DNA of 64,000 bases from positions 5,733,973-5,797,972 of the forward strand of contig BSYO01000011.1 of NCBI GenBank assembly GCA_033239525.1, in the 5' to 3' direction. Positions 46,405-59,500 of the stretch are shown one piece after another. Source of the DNA: Nepenthes gracilis (Eukaryota; Streptophyta; Magnoliopsida; Caryophyllales; Nepenthaceae). The translations under genes were made by a program, and so were the position numbers. Below the pieces are notes generated by a model, which was given only the letters and a program-made list of their open reading frames with translations, made no database searches and had not been told where the DNA came from. The stretch's first letter is position 1. Every line of letters begins with the position of its first letter.

Positions 46405-48932
46405 CTATTGAGTGGGATGTTTATCACGCAACGTCATGTCATGAAACTGCATGGGTGCCATGCTTTGAAACATACTTGGTGCTGCACTAGGGAACTGTCC
46501 GGGCACCATATTACGCAGATGAGCAGGCCTCGTGTTTGAGAGTTCCTGTCACAAGCAACAAAAGCAGTTATTAAGTATTATCAGTCTTGTCTACATGACT
46601 ACTTTGACAACGAAACTAAGTGAAAAACATAACTAGTAACTGTTCACAGAAAATTGGAAATTTCTTGATAACAAATCCGGGAGACTGATGAATTGTAGAA
46701 CTTCACCCATATGAAGTATACAACTAAACTACAATGGCGAATCACATAAGTTATGATGTACCATATGGGGGAAGCTATCTTGGGTTCTTGTAGTTGTAGA
46801 AACTTCTTGATCTAGTGGTACCTGGAAGGATTGATGAAACCTTTATTAATGATCTACGTGCTAACAGTCATTTCATTGCATTAAACAGGTCAAATGAGAA
46901 CATTAATAATCAAACTAACTTTTCCTCTCGTGTTAACATTACTTTCATCACCAGCCTTCTCTTTTCCAGCTTTCGTCCTCTTAGGAGTCTTCTTTGTTGG
47001 TGTTGAATGAATGCCTTGACTCTCTTCCTTGTTGAGGCTGCCATTAGTAGTGGATTTTGGATCATAATCAACAGAAATATTCACGCTAGCACACTGCTGG
47101 AGAGCTTCTTTTATTGCAGACACTGCTATATTATAACTCTCTTGAGACAATGATCCTTCTTCGCCCAAGATTATGGCTCGTCTGCATAGATCATTATATC
47201 GACGGACTTTAACAGGCAAATCATCTAGCTTTTCGCTTATTCCATGTCTACTCAACGCTGCATTGGTCCAGCGTTGCAATATATATTTATGGGGGATGCT
47301 GAAAACACCTGACATCTGAAGGACAACAATTGCGTGTCTACAAAGGTAACCTCGATATTCAAACAAACGGCATGAACAACAGATGTCAGATTTCGGTTCA
47401 TTCCATTCCACCATGAAGTCTTGATCAATTTCAAAGTCTTTTACAGCATATGTTACACTTGTGCCATCTTCTTTTTCTTTCTTAAGATGGCAGGCAGCTG
47501 CACCCAATACCTCGGCTTGGAAGTTCTGGAGAATTTCCCGGGTATAAACCAAAGACATCTGTTTCTCAAAAGGCGAAGGAGACTTCAACTCTGGTGTTTC
47601 ATGCCATGCATCAAACTCTGCTTTGGCTTCTTCTTCATACCTATCCTCAAGTAGCAGCTTATATTGTTCTATAAACTCTCTCAGCGAAGTCTCCACATCA
47701 ATATATTTGTCAAATGAAGAGTTCAAACTATCACCACGTGAAGCAGTAGACAACCCGGCAAGAGACACACCTTTCATAAAAACTGGTACCCACAGGACAC
47801 GATCTTCATACAACAATCGCAACCATTCGTCATCTCTCAGTTTAAATTTCTCAAGCAACTTCCACCATCTCTTATCAAACTGTTCCTCTGTCCATGACCT
47901 AAAAATGCATTTATTAAATTTTTCCATTAAACTGTCGAGCCAAAGATTCAAATATTCCAACCGTCTAGGGATCACTTCTAACACATGCCACAAACACAAA
48001 TAATGTCGGCTGTTGGGGAGGACAGCTGCAATAGCAGCTTTCAAAGCACTGTTCTGGTCAGCAAGTATAACTCGGGGAGGTTGCCCACCCATTGCTATCA
48101 GCCATGTTTGCATCAACCAAACAAAAGTATACACTGTCTCATCTGCAATCAGTGAACAGCCAAGCAAAGTAGGCTGAAAATGATGAGTCACGCCAATAAA
48201 AAGAACTAGTGGTATCTTGTACTTGTTTGTAAAATAGGTGGTTTCAAAAGATACTACATCTCCAAAGTTAGTATAATCATCGATGCCCTTAGCATCAACC
48301 CAAAACACATTTCTCAATTGATTCTCCTCATTTAGATCAACCCCATAGAAGAATTTTGGATCCTTCTCCTGCATATCAACAAAAAGGTCAAGCAGCATTT
48401 TTGCATCTCCAGCTTCTAAGGATAATCTTCGTCCTTTGTCCTGACTTCTCATATAATTCTCCAAGCAATCAATGTTCTTACAAGGGTTGAATTGTTTGGA
48501 AACCAAAGTAGAGTTTTTTCGCCTTCGCATTCGGACATCATTGTTGAGTCCATCTACATTCCTATGGCTTCGGAAAAAATGGACTTGTGCAGGTAGAAGT
48601 TCATGATTATGCTCCTTCACAAAGCTATACACATACCATTTTCCATTTGGATTTCTCTTCACATGCAAGCTTGCTTTGCAGCCTATCTTTGGAGAAGGCC
48701 GTGGGTTTATAGCATCATCAGATTGCTGCTTATTTCCATACCTAATGCATGAAAATTTTGCATCAATGAATTCTTTAGATGCCCTAGAACGACGGCTGCT
48801 CAGCTTTGCCGTTCCAAACCCAATGGACTTTGCATATTCTTTGTAAAATGAATAAGCAGCCTCGCGTGAGTCGAATTCCATATCCTCATGAGGCTCCAAG
48901 TCCAAGTTTTCCACATTGACACTAGAATCCAT
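46405..48932 (-). CDS. FRS4: FAR1-related (FRS4-like) transcription factor, 3 coding exons
   Basis: Coding exons on the minus strand: 48932-46920, 46821-46762 and 46545-46405, all in phase 0, giving 737 aa. This is near the ~730 aa of Arabidopsis FRS4, which it resembles most (GFGTAKLSSRRSRASKEF, SDDAINPRPSPKIGCKAS). Domains: FAR1 DNA-binding zinc domain at about 28-113 (C62, C85, H108, H110), MULE transposase-derived domain at about 210-310 (FETTYFTNKYK, ILADQNSALKAA), and SWIM zinc finger with C519, C521, C531 and H533. FAR1/FRS proteins are domesticated Mutator transposases acting as nuclear regulators, classically in phytochrome A signalling. The first acidic residue of the transposase triad is Glu (E230) rather than Asp. 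The small last two exons (PLDQEVSTTTRTQDSFPHM; FQSMAPMQFHDM) were found from splice signals. No defect is seen. Confidence 0.93.
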
Positions 48933-49064
48933 TGCATAGGTGAATACTCAAATTCATTCCAATTTCAGTGTGCAGTTCACTGTCAGACTCAAATTTGGTT
49001 GACTATCGACTTTTCTATGAGAGTTGCTACATGTCTAGAACAACCATATGCCATTTTTGGGAAC
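48933..49064 (-). other. Probable 5' leader exon segment of the FRS4-like gene
   Basis: Upstream of the start codon the minus strand shows a good 3' splice site: pyrimidine-rich CATTTCTTTCGTTCACACACTGCAG ending at 49065, written here in outline. The leader would begin GTTCCC at 49064 and run to the ATG. An earlier non-coding exon could lie near 52403-52460, where TACTTGGATG is followed by GTAACT, but this is a guess. Confidence 0.5.
48989..49054 (-). CDS. uORF in the FRS4-like leader, 21 codons
   Basis: An ATG at 49054 opens a 21-codon frame (MAYGCSRHVATLIEKSIVNQ plus Ile) ending with TGA at 48989, entirely within the probable leader and 56 bases before the main start. A further out-of-frame ATG (ATGCAATGG) sits five bases before the main ATG. 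Such uORFs often lower translation of the main frame. Conservation cannot be judged here. Confidence 0.35.
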   Translation of the reverse strand: MAYGCSRHVATLIEKSIVNQI

Positions 49065-50237
49065 CTGCAGTGTGTGAACGAAAGAAATGATGACTGATTT
49101 AGATTATGAAAATGAGAAGAAGAGATGAGAAGAAAATCACTCATAGAATCTTCTATAGCACATGACTGCAAGATAATCCAATTTCCTTTTTTGTTTACTT
49201 GACTTTCTCTCATGAGCTAAACTACTTGATTTGTAAACCAAAAAAGACTATATTTTTCTTTGTACATGGAAATATTTTTCTTTGTGCATGAACTCTGAAA
49301 GCATTCTTCAAATATATTAAAATGAGAAAACACTAGCAATATTCAGCAATAACTGGGAAACTTAGCCCATAATCACCAGCTGTCCTTCTAGCAAGAAAAA
49401 AGGAGCCGAGCAAGAACAACTGACAAAATTCAAGGATGTGATATTCTCCTTTGAACATGCAGGGACAGTGTTATTTGTTGCTGAATAAGAAGAAAAAGGA
49501 AGCCAAAAAGAGGCGAAAGCGTATAAGAAAGAGAGAAAAAACATCCATTTTGATGGGAAAATTGTATTATTAGTTGCAAAGACTGTTCCCTATTGCATCA
49601 ACAAAGTGCCGTTAACATTTTCCCAAAATAGTTGGAGCCAACAACCTGAATGGTATCAAACAATGAAAGCAGCTTGCAAATCCTTAACACTAAACTGGAG
49701 AGTTTGAACTAGCAGGACAATAGACCATCAGTATCAAATTTATAATGTCAATTACTGATAACAATATGCTCAAGTTCATGGTCAAATCAATTCCTACATT
49801 GGAAAATAAATTCTACAAAAATATTGAAGAAAAATCCTACACCTCCATCTCTTCAGCATATATGATTCACCACCAACATCATATGTAGCCAGTCATTTAT
49901 CTACAACACTCCCTATTAATTTTACAGTTAATATGCTCCAGCACCACGATTATAGACCATATCTCTCTGCAAGGAAAAAAGTTTGCACTGAATAAAATCA
50001 CTACAGACAGATTGAATATTTCTTAGTTGAATAGAACATATAATTCAAGAACTGCACCTGACAGCTCAATAATTAACAGAAATGCCACAGTATATGAGCT
50101 ATGATAACAGAAGAAAAAAACTGGGCATAAAAAACCTCATATTGTTGGCAAATTGGTGAATTAGGTGTTATCTTCTGCACAACATATGGACAGTGAAGCG
50201 GGTGGGTTTTGGACAAAGCTCAGCCAATAACCACAAA

Positions 50238-50242
<5 letters not shown>

Positions 50243-50276
<34 letters not shown>
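50243..50276. repeat. (GA)17 microsatellite
   Basis: Seventeen uninterrupted GA units. On the minus strand it is a CT tract, in the likely leader intron of the FRS4-like gene. Confidence 0.95.
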
Positions 50277-50278
<2 letters not shown>

Positions 50279-52032
50279 CCAATCATCAAAAACTATAGAT
50301 GAACTGGGTATGCAAAAATTAGTGATAAAAGAACAAAGTCAAACACTGTGCATGTAAAACTTAGGAAGAGAGGAAGAACCAACAACGAAGTGATTCTGAA
50401 TCATTGCAACTCAAGATACACAAGAATAACTAACACTGCATAAGAAAAGAGTTCGTCTACAGAAATAATTGGAGGCGATGACACTTTTGCTTAACAAAGT
50501 ATGAAAGAGGAAAGTAAGTTAATTTGAATAAACAAGAAAACGGGAATATCTTAGTCAGGGAACGAACATGTTCTTTTCGATGTTGCAAAATGGGGAGAGG
50601 ACCTCAGTGTGAGAATGAATCTTCTCTTTTTGTTGTAGTCCATGTAAGTTTTGATGGCAATTACTGTTAGTTTCTTAACATGCCAGAGTTGGCACTCGTC
50701 TACTAACACATGTTAGGGTCCAACTTAACAAAAATTTATGAAGATAGATAATAGAATTGTCACCATCAAGGTCTACTGTCTAGAGAAAAATTTAGAGACA
50801 AATTAGAACCCAATCTCTCCAATACCCTATTTTATGAGCTTAAGTACAGCATGCAACCACTGCAAGAACTACCAAAGGAGCGATACATCTAGTTGAACTT
50901 GGAGCAATTTATTTGCAGCATCAAATATTAGTGTTGATTTGAGGGGAAAGCCAGAGGGTTACCATGTATTATCCTGCTTAGATCACCATTTCCATGCAGG
51001 TTAGATTTTTTTCTAAGATATTCAAGAGTTCTAAAATTGGGGAAAAAGTGGGACATTCAGTTACCAATAAAAAAAGACATTGTGTTTGGGATGAACCACA
51101 GTTGGGCGGCGAAAAGATAAAAAGTGGAAACAAACAATCCCTCACAAAGTCAAAATCTTCACTTTTATAGTGCTCACTCCGAAAGCTCTAATGTGCTTTC
51201 CAAGTTCTCTTTTCAATGCATGGCCTAGTACACTAGGAATCTAGCATTGTTTGCTCGGAAAGGTAAATGGTACACAATCTTAACCGTCATTACAAAAAAG
51301 ATTGTTCCATAGTTTGAACCAGAGACCTAAATGTTACAATTGAGCAACTTTACCCCTCATCATCTTCTAAATTATAGTTTAAATTGACTAGAATCTTAGA
51401 TCAATCTGTGGTGCAGACAACAAAGCATCAAAATCTTAGGGCAACAGCTAAAGTACTAAAAACACTTCTATCTCAAATCTCAAAAGGCTCTCTCACAGAA
51501 TTATTCTGAAAGGAAGGCTAATAGAGAAGGCAAGACTATCCATAAACAACAAGCTTACTCTATCAGAACCTGGAGGCACATGTTTGAATTAACGAAATTG
51601 TCCAAATGTGGGAGCCTCACTCATGCATTCGACTGCCCTCGTGTTGCTCTCACTAGAGTAGACATCCATGTGAAAAGAAAAATCTAGGTCGCATGTTAGC
51701 TCGCTAACTATGAGGCTTCAGGGCCAAACAAGGATTGTGGAAACTATAAATGCTGGTGAATTTGTAGGACGAATAACAGCAGGGGGGAAAAACTTGCCAA
51801 GATACCTCAAGAGGTTCACGACATAGTGGTTTTGCTAGAAGGATTGAGATATAATGTCAGTCGTCCTAACTGTTTCCTTCTGCCAACACCAAGGAGCTCA
51901 TGCACCAACACCAGTTACTCGAAAGACAGCTTCTGCAGTTTGATTGCATAAAGCATGGCGATCAAACTGAAAAATAGCCCAACAAATTTCGTACTCTCAG
52001 AAGCACATTTCAAGCCAAAAAAATTAAAACTT

Positions 52033-52062
52033 AATAATAATAATAATATTATTATTATTATT
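52033..52062. repeat. Perfect 30 bp palindrome of ATA/TAT triplets
   Basis: Five AAT units followed by five ATT units form a perfect inverted repeat with no loop. It could extrude as a hairpin or arise by slippage; no function is shown. Confidence 0.9.
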
Positions 52063-53199
52063 TTCGGGGATCAACGAAAGCGCATGACTGATTAAAGAAC
52101 TGAAATATGTTCGAAAACGACCGAGCGAGATGTTGAAAACATCAGGAAGTGAAAATATTGATAAACTTGGCATGACTACACCAATTAAACCCTAGCAGAA
52201 AGTGGTCAATTTAAAAAAACCGAAACAAATAAACCTAGCTTAATCGCCCATAACCTCTTTGGTAAGTGTTCTCCTAAAATCAGATTAGAACCATCGTCAA
52301 CACGATCAAACACAAATAAAAAATTTTAAAAATAAAACAAAATCAGCTTCGATAGTAGAAATGCCGAATCCAAGGGAGATAAAAAGAAGATAAATCAGTT
52401 ACCATCCAAGTAAAGAAGAATATCTTTTCAATATAGAGCCCTGGAGCTCGTTCCACATGCCGCAGCACTGTGTACGACACAAACTAACATCAAAGCTTCT
52501 GTTTACCCGCCCAAGACTCGGCGACTGCGGGCACCCTCGAAGCGCGTGAGCACCAATATGAAGACGGGGATATGTTACAGACTACCGGGAGGAGAAATAA
52601 AGCAGAGTTGCTAGTTACAGTTTCTGAGACGATTTGCGCAAAGAGATGTTGATACAATTTGGTAACCTTTGCAAGTAACAGTGTTGTCGCTTAACCAGGC
52701 GAGGGTAGTGTGATGGGGGATTGACATGAATTACCCTGTTTTGTAATTTTGAGTAAACTTCAGTTTAAACCTCAAAAACATTTAATATGATAATGTTTTT
52801 AAATTACTCCATCCTATTATCTTATTATCATAATTTCTGTTAAAATAATTATTCTTATAATATCATATATTTTTTTTATCTCACTAGTGATTGCTTTGAT
52901 TTTTGAACATTTAATCTATACAATGGCATTCTCACACGATGATTGGGAAAGAAATTAAATTTCATTGAATGATAAAAAGATTGAAACTGATAATAATTAG
53001 AAAAAGTATCAAATTTTAAAATTTTATTCTTTATAATTGAAGTGACTGACACAATTAACTGATATATACTCCAGTATACATATATAGCTTGAGATTTTCA
53101 CGTGTCATGATTTTTGTCAACACAACTCATGAATTTTCATATGTGTGGATCTTTACAAGCTAATTATTGCTCTATCACTTCATGTATCTAATGATAGCA

Positions 53200-54900
53200 T
53201 ATATATCAATGTGCTTTTTTGCGGTTATAGTATATTAAATTCATACTTAAGTTTAGAATATTCTGACTATCACAATACACCTTACACTCATTTTGTCTGA
53301 TTCTTAACTCTTGGAGAAAACTTTTGATTCGCAATAATTGCTTGTCAACTTTTGTTGGCTTTCGTTTTAGATAAAGCAATATATTTGTGTAATTTGGACG
53401 AATATGACAATTTTTCTAACAAAAGCCAACAAGTATTCTAATGTAGATTTCTTTTTATCAAGATCTCCTGCCATATTCATATCTAAAAATCTCTCTAGGG
53501 TTGACCAAACTTTTTCGTAATAAAGATATAATTTCAATGTACCCTTGTGATACATGAGAATTTACTTCACCGCTTCCCAATGTGCTTTCCTTGAATTGGA
53601 AAGAAACGTGTTCACAATACCTACAATATGAGCTATATCGGGTATTGTATATACCATTGTATATATTAAGTTTCCAACTATTAATAAATAAGGAACAACT
53701 CCATTTTTTCCATCTCCTTTTTCAATAGGGATGTAAACTTTTACTTAATTTGAAGTGACTAAATAGTAAAATATTAATTGGATTAGCATTTTTATACTAA
53801 ACCTTTTGATTACCTGTTCAAATATTTCTCTGAATGCAACCATAACTGGCGGTTCTTTTGATTTTAAACAATCTTCATGGATAAAATTTGCTAAGTTGCG
53901 TCCAAATCTTTCATATCGAAGAATTTGGATAATTTTTCTTTTAACTTATTAATCTTCTCAACATGATGTTCAATGATTAGCATGCCGTAAATATAAAGAA
54001 TAAATAATGAAACTAGCATTGATAAATTTGTTAATGTATATGCCTTGGTTTTTCCTTGTTCTCTTATAGTCATGGACTATCATAAATGAGTTGAACTTAC
54101 TATACTATTATCTTGTTTGAAATCATAGAAGCCTTTTTTTAGTTTACAAACTAAGTGCCCTTACCCAGGAACTTCAAATCTAAACTCCAAATTCAAACTA
54201 GCTACTAATTTGAGAATAAATCGAATTAATATCATTTTTATAACTGATGAGAAATATCTTATTAAAGCAAATTCCTTTCCTCTGCTGAAATCCTTTAACA
54301 ACCACGTAAGTATTTTACTTCATTAGCTTGCCAGTGCCATCTTTTTTAAGCTTGAACATCAATTTGTTCTTCAGTACTTTCTTTCCTCTAAAATGTTTAA
54401 TCGGATCGTAAATTTAATTCTTCTACAATAAACTCATCTCATATTGTATAAGCTCTATTCATTTATTTATATCCAAAAGATTATAAGCATCATTAAAATT
54501 CCCTGAATCTCCCTCATTCATAAGCAAAATGTAATCTTTGTTGTTGAGGTGCATCAACTAATTGTTGTCCTACAACTACTGGAAGAGGGGGTTGCATCTC
54601 CCCTTACTCAACAATCTCTTCTGATTTTGGTTCTAGTTTAAGAATGTCATCTTGTGCCTCATTGTGATATGTAAGTTGTGTTGGTGTAGGGTCTGGAACA
54701 ATATTTCAAGCACTTGAATCATTGGGCATAATGGGCTTTTCAAAGTCTTTTAAAATCTGGTTATCAAAGAACACTATATCTTTATTTTAGATAATCTGCT
54801 TTTTTTTAGGTCATATACTTTCCTTTCAGAACATGGTTTCTCCATGACTTTGAACTCCAATGACTTAGAAGGTTATTTGTTAATAAGGTAGAAGGGGTGT
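53200..54900 (-). pseudogene. Decayed Ty1/copia pol fragment
   Basis: Minus-strand reading gives copia RT and RNase H in decayed form. Near 54070-53895 the RT active-site region reads LFILYIYGMLII with Tyr-Gly in place of the two Asp, followed by KLKEKLSKFFDMKDLDA. At 53690-53575: NLIYTMVYTIPDIAHIVG and FLSNSRKAHWEAVK. At 53555-53367: DMNMAGDLDKKKST. Integrase and gag are not convincingly visible. The catalytic aspartates are lost and frames shift, so it is a relic. Ends approximate. Confidence 0.8.
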
Positions 54901-56530
54901 AATATTTTGGATATTTCTATTTTAATTATTGGCTTATCATTGGTTGTATTTTATGCATGGGTAAGTTTAAAAATATGAAAATATATGGAGTGATAAATTT
55001 GTTCTTAGGGTAATCAAATTTAATGAAGGGTATCAGAGTAATTTGATTAATTTTGGAGGGCCGGCCAACATTTAAGATTAATCTTTATTAGATTAATTTA
55101 AAAGGACTTCTAAAAGAGGGGAAATCAGGTTTTAAAGGATAATTTTGAAAATCATCTGCTTATGGAGGAGGGGTTAATTGGGCTATGTTCTTCAAGAAGA
55201 AAGAGGAGTTCACCATTTTTGGTAAGTTAATCTATAACTTTCTAGTGTTGAATTTAATTGTTAATCATGAATTTTCTTTATGTTATGAAGGCATGAACCT
55301 TCTGCAGTTATTACATTAAATCAAAACAACATAATATGGTGGAAATCTGGGATTTACAGCATGTGAACATATTTAGATACCCTATTATTCATGATAATTT
55401 GGTGTAAATTTGGTAGAAAAATGTTTATAATTAGTATAAATTCATGTTAGATAGTTACAAGTTTCAAATTCATGCTTGAATAGTGATTCTAGACATCTTT
55501 ATAAAATGGCATTTGAATGGTATTCAAATGATGTTCGAATGCTGGGCATCCAATTTGAGCAACATATGAACGGTGTCCAAATACTAGGTTGAACAATATA
55601 GTAGATTAGACATAATAGTGTTAATAAGAACTTATTGAGTTATAATAGTGTTAATTGATTTGGAAACTTATTAAGATTTTTTTCTTTCTCAGTATCTCTA
55701 ATTCTATGTCGCTTCTCATATTATTATTGATTTTATTTCATTATTGGCATTTGGTAGATAAGTTACAAAGAGTGCATAAAAATAATAAGATATTGAGATG
55801 CATAGAGTCTAAGACATCTTAGTATAGCCTATATTTTTCTAATACTAATTCTATATCTAGTTGGTTAAGGTCTTTTGATATTTTAGAGGAATATTTATTA
55901 GCCATATAATTATTATATGGAGATATCGTTAAATATCAGACAATGAGTATTGGGTTGGGATATGGGTAGGACATGGGTGCTAGAGGTTTGAACCTCAATC
56001 TATTGGAGGTGGGGAGAATGCTCCAAGTAGTAGGAATGGTTGAATGTCAAACTATAGATGTTGGTTAACCTCGTAAGACCTAGATAGTCGATGGGTGTTA
56101 TAGCTACTACCATGGAAGAAGATAAGAACAAGAGAGAAGCAGAAAGGCAAAAAATGAGTACTAAATAAGCGGCAATAGGAATGATAAATAGTTATAGTGA
56201 AGGGACATAGCATCTTGTTGTTAGTATAGAGTATCTTCTTATTCGAATTCTATTAATAGATCTATAAGTTATTAGGAGTCATATTTAGATTTTGTCTATA
56301 AATGGAGTGATGTAAATAACAATGATATGAAATGAAATAAGCTCTTTGAGTTGTTTCGCTTGATGACTTGATCCTTCTCAAATTGGAGCAATTTTTTTGT
56401 TTATTTTCTTCCATTTTCATTTTCCTTTCCATAATTTCAATTAAGCTATAGGATTCTAGTTTAAGTTTATCAACGCAAAAAAGAGAAAAGAAGAAGAAAA
56501 GGGGCCTCGTGCAATAATTTCGTACTAATG
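54901..56530 (+). repeat. Possible 5' LTR of the right-hand gypsy remnant
   Basis: Non-coding sequence directly upstream of the gag trace at 56540. A TATA-like TCTATAAATGGAG lies at about 56294-56306 and is followed by a pyrimidine-rich leader-like part, as in U3-R of gypsy LTRs. No second LTR was found, so limits are unknown and 54901-55900 may be unrelated. Confidence 0.35.
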
Positions 56531-56539
56531 ACAAATCGA

Positions 56540-59500
56540 TAGTTGAAGGAATAATGATGAATCAGTCGATCGAGGCAATGACAGCCATGAATCAACAAAT
56601 GGTTGTTCTCAAGCAAAATGTTACTGACTTAACTTAGAAAGTTGCCGGTTCAATGAAGCAAATGTGACAGATGTTCAATCTTTACTAACTAATATTTGTA
56701 ACACAATCACTGTGAATTTAGGCCGTAGATCTCATTACTGACAAAAAGGAGGAGATGAAGATTATTGTTAATCATGATTTAAAAGTTTGATTTTCCCCAC
56801 TTTGATAGTGACAACTTGGAGGGTTGGATTTTTAAGGCTAAATTATACTTCTAGTTTTTTCAGATTTTAGGTAATCAAAAGATACTAATAGCTTTCTTCT
56901 ACATGAATGGTGAATCCCTAGTGTGGTTCTTATAGAGGAATTGAATTTAGCAACTAGGAGGAACTTACCAGGGCCATGTTGACATACTTTGGCCATCAAG
57001 CCTGTGGTGATCCCATGGAGCAGCTATAGAAACTTTGTTAAGGCTCAATTATAACAGTTTATTAGTCACGGTTTAAAGCTATCTCAAATTGGATTAGAGA
57101 TGTGTCGATAGAAACCAAATTGAGCCCTTTCTTAGAGGGACTCAATGATAAAATTCGATATCTAATGAAGCTCTTGGGTCCAACTAGGTTTCACTAGGTT
57201 TTTAGAATAGCTCAAATACAAGAGGAGTTCATCACAAAGGAGGTCATATAGGGGTTAGACCTCTTCAGTAGGGCCATTGGGTCATCATTCATCTTTGAGG
57301 GCAACAAGCTTGAGTAGAGTTGCTAGCAAACCAAAGATGGTTGTTCACTACATTACACCAGCCTAGATGAAAGAGCACTAAGATCCCGGGCTATGCTACC
57401 ATTGTGGCAAAAATTGAAACCCAAGCTATAAATGGTTGATTCTGAAACTTTTTGTGGTGGAAGCGGTTGAATAGTTGGACTCGAAGGAGGAAGGCTTCAA
57501 GTCAAAATCTACCAATCCTATTCCTTAAGAAGTTGAAGAGAATGAGAATCAAAGTGCAGAGATTTTAATACATGCCATTATTGGAATCCCACACATAAAA
57601 ACCACAAAAATAAAGGAAAAAATTAATGGAGTCTCAGGTGTGATTCTCATCAACTTCAATAGTACACAATTTTGTGGACTCGAGTTTTGTGATGAGAAGC
57701 CAATGGAAAAAACTGGAATTAAGTGTAGATAGTTAATGAAGAAATAGTTAGGGGAGAAGGGTCATGTTAAGAGAAGAAGGGTCATGACATGATGTAAGGT
57801 TTGACATTCAAGACTACTATTTTACTACTAGTTTCTTAATTGTATCATTGGGTGGTTGGGATAGGGTACTTGAAATTTAATGGTTGGCTGCATTAGGTTT
57901 GATTATATGTGATTTTCTCACCTTACACATGGAGTTCAATCTCTGTGGTTAACCGATAATATTGAAGGGTCTGAAGATGGTAGAGTACAAGGTGCAGAGA
58001 GATAGCTCATGGGAAAGGATTTTGCTAATTGAGAACAGAGGAGTAGTGCTTAAACACTTAAACAGTTCTGGATTTATTGAATTGGCCAACCAAACTCCAA
58101 AATTACAGAAGTTATTATAGCAGTACTTGAATGTATTTAAGAAGCCAGAAGGGTTACCTCCTAGCAGAAATCATGAGCACCTGATTGTATTGAAGGGTGA
58201 TTCAAAGCCAATAGGTGTGTGGGCCTATTATTTCTTGTATTTTTGAAAGAGTGAGAATGAGAGATTAGTTAATGACTTATTTGAGATAGGACTTATTCAG
58301 CAAAGTTAGAGTCCTTAACCCTCACCCATCTTATTGGATAGAAAGGCAAATGCTAGTAGAAAAATTTGTATTAATTACTGGACATTGAACAATGAGATTA
58401 TTAAAGATAAGTATCCAAATCATTTAATTGATAAGTTGTATAGAGTTACAGTTTTCTCCAAGTTAGACTTAAGGTCAGGATACAACTAAATATGCATGAA
58501 AGAGGTTGACGTGCCAAATATGGCTTTTCAAACCCACAAGGGCCATGGTAAATTTCTGATAATGTCATTTGAGTTGACAAATGTATTGATAACATTTTAA
58601 AGGTTGATGAATAAAATTTTTTAACCTCATCTTAAAAAGCTTGTTTTGGTCTTTTTTAATAATATTTTGATTTATAGTCTGAATAAAAAGACCCATGAAT
58701 GCACTTAAAAAGTGTGTTGTCCTCTTTGGAGGAACATTAGCTATATGAAAAATTAAGTGCAGGTTATTTTGAAAGGAAATTGAGTATCTCATATATTTAA
58801 TCTCTAAGGATGGGGTATGCACCAATCCTTCAAAGATCTCAGCTATGTTTGAATGGAACCTACTAGAATCAATAATGTCTTTGGAGTCTGAAGTATGATC
58901 CTCATCAACTCAAACAATACCCATGATTTCATTGACTTGAGTCTTGAGATGAGAAGCCGATAGACAGAACTTGAACTAGCTAATTTATAGGTGCAAATAG
59001 CTAACGGAGAAGTACTCGGAGGAGAAGGGTCATGTCAGGAGGTAAGGTTTGACATTTAAGGCCATCATTTTACTAATTTCTTAATCATACCCTTGGGTGG
59101 CTATGATGTGGTGCTCGAAATTCAATGGTTGGATACATTAGGTCCGATTACAGGGGATTTCTTCACTTAACACATGGAGTTTAATCTCCAAGGTCGTCGA
59201 ATAACATTGAAAGGCCTGACGAGAGTAGAAGACAACCTGCAAGAAGTTAGCTCATGGCAAATTATTTTGGCCATTGAGAATACACGAATGGTTCTTAAAC
59301 TCCTAGATAGTTCTAGTTCTATTGAATTGGCCAACCAAGCTCCAAAAGCACAGAGGTTATTATAGCAGTAACCAAATGTGTTCAAAGTGTCAAAAGGGTT
59401 GCCTCCTATCTGAAATCATGAGCATCAAAATGTACTCAAAGATGATTCGAAGCCAGTAAGTGTGTATCCCTATCATTATTAATATTACCAAAAGAGTGAG

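Larger units (their letters stand above)
49065..52700. other. Non-coding region upstream of the FRS4-like gene
   Basis: No coding gene seen. It likely contains leader intron(s) and the promoter of the FRS4-like gene on the minus strand. A second possible 3' splice site with TTTTTTCCTTGCAG (minus strand, near 49970) suggests another leader exon at about 49968-49800. The promoter would lie beyond about 52460. Confidence 0.45.

Noticed and set aside
47421..48003. Plus-strand frames inside the FRS4-like gene
   Set aside because: Antisense to a well-supported coding exon, with no domain of their own.
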